A DNA stretch of 11,240 nt, from assembly GCA_001795165.1 (NCBI GenBank), contig MGNS01000096.1:12253-23492 (forward strand), written 5' to 3'. Position numbers and translations under genes: made by a program. Below the pieces are notes generated by a model, which was not told where the DNA came from, ran no database searches, and saw only the letters and a program-made list of their open reading frames with translations. Each line of letters starts with the position of its first letter. The stretch's first letter is position 1. Of this stretch, positions 6,002 through 11,240 are shown piece by piece. This stretch comes from Chloroflexi bacterium RBG_16_57_11. Its GTDB lineage: Bacteria; Chloroflexota; Anaerolineae; Anaerolineales; UBA4823.

Positions 6002-8425
6002 ATGAAGTACCAATTTCAAAAAGCAGTGGTGATCGGCGCCGGCACGATGGGCGGCGGCATCGCCGCGCTGCTGGCTAACGCCGGCATGCGTGTAACCTTG
6101 CTCGATATTGTGCCAAACAAGCTAACACCTGAAGAGGAGAAGGCCGGTCTGAGCCTTGCCGATCCCGTAGTGCGAAATCGGGTTGTGCGCGAGGGGCTAG
6201 ATCGGGCGATAAAGTCGCGCCCGGCCAGCTTCCTCATCCCAGAGCTCGCCGCGCTGGTTGCCGTCGGCAATCTGGAGGACGATTTCGGCGTGGTCTCCGA
6301 AGCCGACTGGGTTATCGAAGTCATCGTCGAAAACCTGAAGGTCAAGCGGCAGTTGATGGAGCGTATCGACGCCGTGCGCAAGCCGCGCACGATCGTCACC
6401 ACCAACACTTCCGGAATCCCGGTAGCTTCCATTGCTGAGGGCTTCTCGGAGGATTTCCGCCAGCACTTCTTGGGGACGCACTTCTTCAACCCGCCGCGCT
6501 ATCTCAAGCTGTTGGAGATCATCACCACCCAGGATAACCTGCCGGAGGTAGTCGAGGCGGTAAGCCGTTTTGGCGAATTCCGCCTGGGCAAAGGCATCGT
6601 GCCATGCAAAGATACACCCAATTTCATCGCCAACCGCCTAGTCTTCGGCGAGACCACTTTTGAGCTGGATTACGTCCTGGGAAACAACTATACTGTGGAA
6701 GAGGTAGATGCCATCACCGGTCCGGCGATCGGTCTTCCCAAAACCGCTACCTTCCGATTATTAGACCTGGTGGGCCTCGACGTCTGGCAGCACGTGGGCA
6801 AAAACCTGGCTCCGGCCATTCCTCACGATGCCCATGCTTTGAAGTACCTGGGATCGGAGCGGGTGAACAAACTGGTGGATACGCTGGTGAGCCGTGGATC
6901 GCTGGGCAACAAGGCCAAGCAGGGTTTCTATAAAGAGGTTCGCACACCCGAAGGCGGCAAAGAATTCTGGGCGTTGAACCTGGAAACCCTGGATTACGAA
7001 TCGCCCAAGAAGGTGCGCTTCGAATCGATCGGTAAGGTCAGGGATATGGAAAAGCTCGGCGCCCGTCTGAAAGTGCTGTTGGCGGCGGAGGACCGGGCCG
7101 GTCAGCTGGTGCGCGCCTTGACCTACCATAGCCTGGCATACGCCTCCGAGCGCATCCCCGAAGTGGCGGACACGCCCAAACCGATCGACGACGCCATGCG
7201 CTGGGGATTTGGCCGTGAGGCCGGGCCGTTCGAAACCTGGGACATGCTCGGCGTGTCTGACGCCTGTAAGGCGATGCGTCAGGCCGACTTCCCGCCCGCC
7301 CCGTGGGTGGATGAGATGCTCTCCCAGGGGTGTGAGACTTTCTACCAGTACAAAGATGGCATCAAAGTGGGCGTTTACCACCCCGCCAAAGGCGGTTACA
7401 TCCCCATCTCACGCCAGAAAGGATTAATCATCCTCCCTGAGCTGAAAAAGGAGGGCAAGGTGATCAAGAAAAACCTGGGCGCCGATCTGGTGGATCTTGT
7501 CGATGGCGTGGCGTGCGTCGAGTTCCATACAAAGATGAACGCTCTGGATGTGGATATTTTCACGATGATCCAGGATGCGCTAAATATCACCCAAAAGGAT
7601 TTCGACGGGCTGGTGATCGGAAACGCGGCGGAACATTTTAGCGCCGGTGCCAACCTGTTCCTGGTGGTGATGAACGCCCAGAATAAGCAATGGAATGACC
7701 TGGAAGCGCTGGTCAAGAATATGCAGGACATCCTGATGCGCATCCGCTACTTCCCAAAGCCGGTGGTGATCGCCCCGGCAGGCATGGCGCTGGGCGGTGG
7801 GGCGGAATTGATCATGAGCGGCAGCCGCGTGGTAGCCGCCTCCGAGTTATACGCCGGACTGGTCGAGCTGGGCGCCGGGGTGATACCGGCGGGCAGCGGC
7901 ACCAAGGAAATGATGCGCCGGGTGATCAATCCTCCGATGCGCACCCAGAACTCCGAGGTGCTGCCGTTTATCCAGCGTGTCTTCGAGCAGATCGGTCTGG
8001 CGAAGGTAGCTACCAGCGCCGAGGAGGCGCGCCAGATGGGTTTCCTCGGCACCGCAGACCGGGTTACCCTGAACCGCGATTTGCTCCTGTCTGAGGCCAA
8101 GAAGGAAGTATTGCACATGGCCGCGGTCGGTTACAAACCGCCCGTGCCGGAGAAAATATATGCCGCCGGGCGCGACACAAAAGCCGCGCTTCAGGTGGCG
8201 ATTTATATGATGGCGCAGGGCTGTTATATCACCGAATATGAATCTGTGATCGCCGGAAAGCTGGCCAATGTGATCACCGGTGGGGACCTGAGCGCCCCAA
8301 CCTGGGTGGACGAGCGGTACATCCTGGACCTCGAGCGAGAGGCCTTCCTCTCGCTATGCGGCAACGAAAAAACCCAGCAGCGCATGTGGAACCTGCTGCA
8401 AACCGGCAAGCCCTTACGGAATTAG
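6002..8425 (+). CDS. fadN: bifunctional 3-hydroxyacyl-CoA dehydrogenase / enoyl-CoA hydratase (FadN-like)
   Basis: Cytosolic fusion enzyme of 807 aa that hydrates trans-2-enoyl-CoA and oxidises the L-3-hydroxyacyl-CoA with NAD+, the two middle steps of beta-oxidation. Domain order is dehydrogenase first, hydratase second, as in Bacillus FadN (about 790 aa) and archaeal fusions and opposite to E. coli FadB. The Rossmann motif GAGTMGGG is at 12-19. The dehydrogenase catalytic pair is H160 (GTHFFNPP) and E172, with NTSG at 135-138. Two helical C-terminal dehydrogenase domains lie at about 200-300 and 360-460. The hydratase covers about 490-690: oxyanion-hole segment FSAGAN (546-551), LGGGAEL with catalytic E602, and GLVELG with the second catalytic E622, spaced 20 apart as in crotonase. 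All key residues are present. The last codons and the stop (8418-8425) fall inside the repeat that flanks the next gene. Confidence 0.95.
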   Translation: MKYQFQKAVVIGAGTMGGGIAALLANAGMRVTLLDIVPNKLTPEEEKAGLSLADPVVRNRVVREGLDRAIKSRPASFLIPELAALVAVGNLEDDFGVVSEADWVIEVIVENLKVKRQLMERIDAVRKPRTIVTTNTSGIPVASIAEGFSEDFRQHFLGTHFFNPPRYLKLLEIITTQDNLPEVVEAVSRFGEFRLGKGIVPCKDTPNFIANRLVFGETTFELDYVLGNNYTVEEVDAITGPAIGLPKTATFRLLDLVGLDVWQHVGKNLAPAIPHDAHALKYLGSERVNKLVDTLVSRGSLGNKAKQGFYKEVRTPEGGKEFWALNLETLDYESPKKVRFESIGKVRDMEKLGARLKVLLAAEDRAGQLVRALTYHSLAYASERIPEVADTPKPIDDAMRWGFGREAGPFETWDMLGVSDACKAMRQADFPPAPWVDEMLSQGCETFYQYKDGIKVGVYHPAKGGYIPISRQKGLIILPELKKEGKVIKKNLGADLVDLVDGVACVEFHTKMNALDVDIFTMIQDALNITQKDFDGLVIGNAAEHFSAGANLFLVVMNAQNKQWNDLEALVKNMQDILMRIRYFPKPVVIAPAGMALGGGAELIMSGSRVVAASELYAGLVELGAGVIPAGSGTKEMMRRVINPPMRTQNSEVLPFIQRVFEQIGLAKVATSAEEARQMGFLGTADRVTLNRDLLLSEAKKEVLHMAAVGYKPPVPEKIYAAGRDTKAALQVAIYMMAQGCYITEYESVIAGKLANVITGGDLSAPTWVDERYILDLEREAFLSLCGNEKTQQRMWNLLQTGKPLRN

Positions 8426-8487
8426 AAAATTAAGAGTTAGGGAATTAGGAAACTAGGTTATGAATGACATAGATTAGGGAATCAGGG
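8418..8487 (+). repeat. left flanking repeat array of the four-helix-bundle gene
   Basis: Degenerate 7-8-nt units with an (A)ATTA core run from 8418 to about 8460: GGAATTA, GAAAATTA, AGAGTTA, GGGAATTA, GGAAACTA. A further copy, ATTAGGGAATCAGGG, is at 8473-8487. TTAGGGAATTAGGA at 8437-8450 is repeated perfectly in inverted orientation at 8931-8944, on the other side of the gene. The array supplies the stop codon of the upstream enzyme (TAG, 8423-8425) and the AGGG (8484-8487) that serves as a weak ribosome binding site for the next gene. Confidence 0.8.
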
Positions 8488-8495
8488 TTCTGAGA

Positions 8496-8936
8496 ATGAG
8501 CAACGAGGATTATTCACTGAGTTTTAACGAATGGGAAGAGAAAACGCCGAAAAGATTGCGTGAAGATCCGCTCTGGGCATCTACCTATTACCGGTTAGCC
8601 ATGTACCTCTACGACCTGGTTTGGCTTGATTGTGAGTGCCTACGCAAGGATTATCGTGGACGCGAAATTGTCCAGCAGTTAATCCGCAGTGCAGGCGGTG
8701 TGTGTGCAAACCTTGAAGAGGCGTATGGGCGCGGGGTCGGTACACCAGATTACATTCGGATTATGCGCATCGCCTTAGGCGAGGCGCGTGAATCTCAGGG
8801 CTGGTATTTGCGCTCCCGCCATGTCTTACCACCGGAGGTCTTGGAGAGCCGCATGCAAATTTGTGTCCAGATCATTACACTCTTGGTGCGAACAATCTCC
8901 AGCCACCGCGATAAGCTGCGCAATCCATCCTCCTAA
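8496..8936 (+). CDS. four-helix-bundle protein, S23/IVP (23S rRNA intervening-sequence protein) family
   Basis: Small all-helical protein of 146 aa from the family first seen encoded in 23S rRNA intervening sequences; the DGR accessory protein Avd has a similar fold. Helices are expected near 28-50, 54-78, 83-109 and 112-138. The signature around QLIRSAGGVCANLEEAYGRG (61-80) and LGEARESQGWYLRSRHVL (94-111) fits the family, and the N-terminal DPLW/YYRLAMYLYDL block matches the longer variant. Molecular function is unknown; a basic surface and nucleic-acid binding are usual suggestions. The start ATG has only AGGG, 8 nt upstream, as a ribosome binding site. The gene is unrelated to beta-oxidation yet sits between two pathway genes, bracketed by inverted short repeats, which suggests an insertion. 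No reverse transcriptase or 23S rRNA gene is present here. Confidence 0.9.
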   Translation: MSNEDYSLSFNEWEEKTPKRLREDPLWASTYYRLAMYLYDLVWLDCECLRKDYRGREIVQQLIRSAGGVCANLEEAYGRGVGTPDYIRIMRIALGEARESQGWYLRSRHVLPPEVLESRMQICVQIITLLVRTISSHRDKLRNPSS

Positions 8937-8961
8937 TTCCCTAATTGCCTAATATCCTAAC
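8931..8961 (+). repeat. right flanking repeat array of the four-helix-bundle gene
   Basis: Units of CCTAAT type follow each other: TCCTAATT, CCCTAATT, GCCTAATAT, CCTAAC. They are the reverse complement of the TTAGG units on the left. Bases 8931-8944 are a perfect 14-bp inverted copy of 8437-8450. The stop codon of the four-helix-bundle gene (8934-8936) lies within it, and the array ends one base before the thiolase ribosome binding site. Confidence 0.8.
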
Positions 8962-8968
8962 AAAGGAG
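8962..8968 (+). promoter_or_regulatory. ribosome binding site deciding the thiolase start
   Basis: AAAGGAG lies 9 nt before the ATG at 8978. The in-frame TTG at 8945 is rejected because it lies in the repeat, has no ribosome binding site and would add 11 residues unlike thiolase N-termini. Confidence 0.85.
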
Positions 8969-8977
8969 ACCTTACCT

Positions 8978-10174
8978 ATGAACCAACTTGATCCAACCCG
9001 AGAACCTGTAATTGTCGCAGCGGCGCGTACTGCTGTTGGCAAGGCCAAGAAGGGTAGCCTGGCTACCGTAAGGCCGGATAATATGGCGGCGGCGGTGATC
9101 GCAGACTTGCTCAAGCGCCTCCCGGCGATCGCCCCAGCTGAGATCGATGATGTGGTGCTCGGCTGCGCTTTTCCTGAAGGCGAGCAGGGGATGAACATGG
9201 CTCGTATGGTCGCTTTGCGCGCCGGATTGCCCAACTCTGTCCCTGCTGAGACGATCAACCGCTTCTGTTCCTCAGGGATGCAGAGCATTGCCCATGTCGC
9301 CTATGCCATCATGGCCGGGCAGATCCAGGTCGCCATTGCCGGTGGGGCCGAATCGATGAGCATGGTGCCGATGACCGGCTTGAAATTCGCCCCGATGCCC
9401 TACCTGGCAGAAAACATGCCGCATGCCTTCACCAACATGGGCCTGACCGCCGAAAACGTGGCGGCCAGGTACGGCGTCAGCCGTGCAGACCAGGACGGCT
9501 TTGCCCTGCGCAGCCACCAGCGTGCCTTCGCGGCCGTCGAAAGCGGGCGATTTGACCCTGAGATCGTCCCGATGGAAGTATGCATTACCGAAGGTGGGAA
9601 TGGCCACACGCGTGATCGTGTCTTCGTTTTCAAGCGCGATGAAGGACCCCGCGGCGACACCAGCCTGGATGCTCTCGCCAAGCTAAAGCCGGCTTTCAAA
9701 GAGGGAGGCACCGTCACGGCCGGTAACTCATCGCAGATGTCCGACGGAGCGGCGGGTGTGTTGATCATGGCGCGCGCTAAAGCGGAAGCGCTTGGCCTAA
9801 AACCGCTTGCGCGCTTTGTCGCCTTCGCCGTTGGTGGTGTTCCACCGGAGATCATGGGCATTGGACCAATTGTGGCGGTGCCCAAGGCGCTAAAGCTCGC
9901 CGGCCTGTCACTCGATGAGATTGGCTTGATTGAATTGAACGAAGCTTTTGCCGCTCAGGGTCTGGCAGTGATGCGCGAGCTTGGATTTGACCCTGAGATC
10001 ACCAATGTCAACGGTGGAGCGATTGCCCTGGGGCACCCGCTGGGCTGCACCGGTGCAAAGCTCACCACCCAGCTGGTTTATGAGATGAAACGCCGCGACG
10101 TCCAATTTGGCATGGTCACCATGTGCATCGGTGGCGGCATGGGCGCGGCGGGGATTTTTGAGAATTTGAACTAA
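8978..10174 (+). CDS. fadA: acetyl-CoA acyltransferase (3-ketoacyl-CoA thiolase)
   Basis: Type I thiolase of 398 aa, the usual length. It cleaves 3-ketoacyl-CoA with CoA to release acetyl-CoA, the last step of the beta-oxidation turn; the enzyme works as a homotetramer or dimer in the cytosol. Catalytic residues are all visible: nucleophile C97 in NRFCSSG, N321-E322-A323-F324, H353 in GGAIALGHPLGCTGA, and C383 in CIGGGMG. It begins MNQLDPTREPVIVAAARTAVG, as thiolases do. Together with the FadN-like gene upstream it forms the trifunctional set, although the four-helix-bundle cassette separates them. A biosynthetic acetoacetyl-CoA thiolase role is possible on sequence alone, but the context favours degradation, so the symbol is by function and context. 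Confidence 0.94.
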   Translation: MNQLDPTREPVIVAAARTAVGKAKKGSLATVRPDNMAAAVIADLLKRLPAIAPAEIDDVVLGCAFPEGEQGMNMARMVALRAGLPNSVPAETINRFCSSGMQSIAHVAYAIMAGQIQVAIAGGAESMSMVPMTGLKFAPMPYLAENMPHAFTNMGLTAENVAARYGVSRADQDGFALRSHQRAFAAVESGRFDPEIVPMEVCITEGGNGHTRDRVFVFKRDEGPRGDTSLDALAKLKPAFKEGGTVTAGNSSQMSDGAAGVLIMARAKAEALGLKPLARFVAFAVGGVPPEIMGIGPIVAVPKALKLAGLSLDEIGLIELNEAFAAQGLAVMRELGFDPEITNVNGGAIALGHPLGCTGAKLTTQLVYEMKRRDVQFGMVTMCIGGGMGAAGIFENLN

Positions 10175-10193
10175 ATAATTCCAATCACGCATC

Positions 10194-10202
10194 AAAGGAG
10201 AA
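10194..10202 (+). promoter_or_regulatory. ribosome binding site of the SCP2 gene
   Basis: AAAGGAGAA is 6 nt before the ATG at 10209. With only 34 bp between the genes and no terminator, co-transcription with the thiolase is likely. Confidence 0.8.
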
Positions 10203-10208
10203 CCCTAT

Positions 10209-10544
10209 ATGACCGACATACCTGTGAAAACACTGATTTATAATCACGAAAAGTTCTTTATACCGGAAGCTGCTCCCGACCTGGATGCCGTCATACAGTA
10301 TGAGCTGACCGGCGAGGAGGGCGGTGACTACATCATTGCAATCAAAGATGGCAAGTGCAAAGTCACCGAGGGCAAGGCCGAAAGCCCGGTGGTAACCGTC
10401 ACCGCCGATGGGCGCGATTTCGGCGACGTGCTGCTTGGCCGCGCTAACGGAATGCAGTACTTTATGATGGGCAAGATCAAGCTAGCCGGTGATCTCAACC
10501 TGGCGATGAAGCTCACCAGCTTTTTCAAGATGAGCGGGCAGTAA
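10209..10544 (+). CDS. SCP2 sterol-carrier-domain protein
   Basis: Stand-alone SCP2-fold protein of 111 aa, a single domain of normal size with no signal peptide, so cytosolic. Family features are the central beta-strand pattern (about 26-66) and the closing GKIKLAGDLNLAMKLTSFF block (88-106), where helices cover a hydrophobic tunnel. SCP2 domains bind acyl chains, acyl-CoAs or sterols. Next to a thiolase it may hand lipid substrates to the beta-oxidation enzymes, an arrangement that parallels the thiolase-SCP2 fusion (SCPx) of animal peroxisomes. The ligand is unknown. It is the last gene of the plus-strand run and is followed by a strong hairpin. Confidence 0.9.
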   Translation: MTDIPVKTLIYNHEKFFIPEAAPDLDAVIQYELTGEEGGDYIIAIKDGKCKVTEGKAESPVVTVTADGRDFGDVLLGRANGMQYFMMGKIKLAGDLNLAMKLTSFFKMSGQ

Positions 10545-10553
10545 AAGCTTTAT

Positions 10554-10588
10554 CGATTTGGGGGATGGTTTCCACATCCCCCAAATCG
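10554..10588. terminator. probable bidirectional terminator between convergent genes
   Basis: CGATTTGGGGGATG (10554-10567) and CATCCCCCAAATCG (10575-10588) form a perfect 14-bp stem with a 7-nt loop, between the SCP2 stop (10544) and the stop of the convergent channel gene (10600). Tails are A/T-rich on both sides, but a clean T-run is missing in either direction; the minus-strand tail has CTTTT. Position and stability make termination the best reading. Confidence 0.72.
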
Positions 10589-10599
10589 CTATAAAAAAC

Positions 10600-11240
10600 T
10601 TATTGTTGTAAGCGTAACGCCTGCAGAGGTGTGGAGGGGGAGATTCCCGCCTGGTTTAGCGCCTCCAGCGCGTACCGGCGCAGCAGACTCTCGCAAGTGA
10701 CCCTGGTGCCTGGCAGGACTTTCACAGAAAGGCGCAACTGAATCGCAAAGTCGCTCAGGTTGCTCCAGGCCTGGATCTGTGGCTCTTCCAGCAGGTTAGG
10801 CTGTGCCTCCGGATCACTGGTGAACCGTCCAAGACCGGACTGGAGCGCTTCGGTTGCATTGCGCATGTCTGTATCGAAATCCAGGTTCAGATTCACGACT
10901 GCCAGCGACCAATCCCGAGAGGCGTTCGATAACAGGCGCACTTCGCCGTTTGGGACAACGTAAATCTGTCCGTTTAGATCCCGAACCCATGTGGCTCGCA
11001 TCGTGATTTTCTCGACTGTGCCACTTGCGGTGCCGTTGCCAGTTGGCAGGGTGATGATTTCGCCAACGATGTACTGGTTCTCTAACAGCACAAACAAGCC
11101 TCCGATATAATCTTTGATCAACGTCTGCGCCCCGAGCGAAAGCCCCAACCCGACGATGCCTAAACTGGTCAGCAGCGGAGTGATATTGATCCCCAGCGTG
11201 GCCAATAAGATAAGAAATGCCAGGCTTAAGATGAGGATAC
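10600..11240 (-). CDS. MscS-family mechanosensitive channel, C-terminal part (5' end outside window)
   Basis: Membrane channel that opens under membrane tension during osmotic downshock. The minus-strand frame stays open to the window edge, so the TTG at 11205 is not the real start: codons to 11238 add hydrophobic residues (ILILSLAFLIL) belonging to a transmembrane helix. The pore helix region follows (LLTSLGIVGLGLSLGAQTLIKDYIGG), then the conserved FVLLENQYIVGE turn into the beta domain. VVPNGE and a mixed alpha/beta C-terminal domain end the protein at the TAA (10600-10602). About 213 residues are visible. The exact subfamily (MscS, YnaI-like or longer) depends on the missing N-terminus. 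It is convergent with the beta-oxidation genes and unrelated to them. Confidence 0.92.
   Translation of the reverse strand, partial: ILILSLAFLILLATLGINITPLLTSLGIVGLGLSLGAQTLIKDYIGGLFVLLENQYIVGEIITLPTGNGTASGTVEKITMRATWVRDLNGQIYVVPNGEVRLLSNASRDWSLAVVNLNLDFDTDMRNATEALQSGLGRFTSDPEAQPNLLEEPQIQAWSNLSDFAIQLRLSVKVLPGTRVTCESLLRRYALEALNQAGISPSTPLQALRLQQ

Noticed and set aside
6761..7381. 206-codon open frame on the minus strand
   Set aside because: It is a shadow of the FadN-like enzyme in G/C-rich coding sequence, with no recognisable domain.
8496..8936. diversity-generating retroelement accessory gene (Avd)
   Set aside because: The fold family is similar, but there is no reverse transcriptase, template repeat or variable repeat in the window.
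8418..8961. CRISPR array
   Set aside because: The units are 7-8 nt and degenerate, with no unique spacers and no cas genes nearby.

Overview
The window looks like chromosomal DNA from a free-living bacterium. Three traits suggest a Chloroflexota (Anaerolineae-like) organism: a lipoprotein with a long Pro/Thr linker, a four-helix-bundle (S23/IVP family) gene between metabolic genes, and strong AAGGAG ribosome binding sites before most genes. That placement is inference; there is no rRNA or tRNA here to settle it.

Layout. A partial MBL-fold hydrolase (1-737) is followed by two adjacent acyl-CoA dehydrogenase genes (831-1946 and 1963-3219). A non-coding stretch with a paired-hairpin repeat (3222-3322) and a further hairpin leads to a CNNM/CBS/CorC membrane protein (3488-4822) and a secreted lipoprotein (4898-5833). 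Next come a fused 3-hydroxyacyl-CoA dehydrogenase/enoyl-CoA hydratase (6002-8425), a four-helix-bundle gene bracketed by short repeats (8496-8936), a thiolase (8978-10174) and an SCP2-domain protein (10209-10544). A strong palindromic hairpin (10554-10588) separates this plus-strand run from a convergent, partial MscS-type channel gene (10600-11240, minus).

How the genes work together. The two dehydrogenases, the bifunctional enzyme and the thiolase cover all four steps of a fatty-acid beta-oxidation turn: dehydrogenation, hydration, second dehydrogenation and thiolysis. The SCP2 protein is a likely lipid or acyl-CoA carrier. No acyl-CoA ligase or electron-transfer flavoprotein is visible. 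The CorC-type protein and the lipoprotein have no obvious link to this pathway and interrupt it; the first has its own candidate promoter.

Most notable. (1) The two dehydrogenases have lost complementary halves of the FAD/active site, so together they can build one complete site per heterodimer. (2) The four-helix-bundle gene lies between a perfect 14-bp inverted repeat embedded in 7-8-nt degenerate tandem repeats. These repeats supply the stop codon of the gene upstream and reach into the leader of the thiolase, which looks like a small inserted cassette. A gene-less array with a 7-nt period at 4825-4866 may be a related trace.
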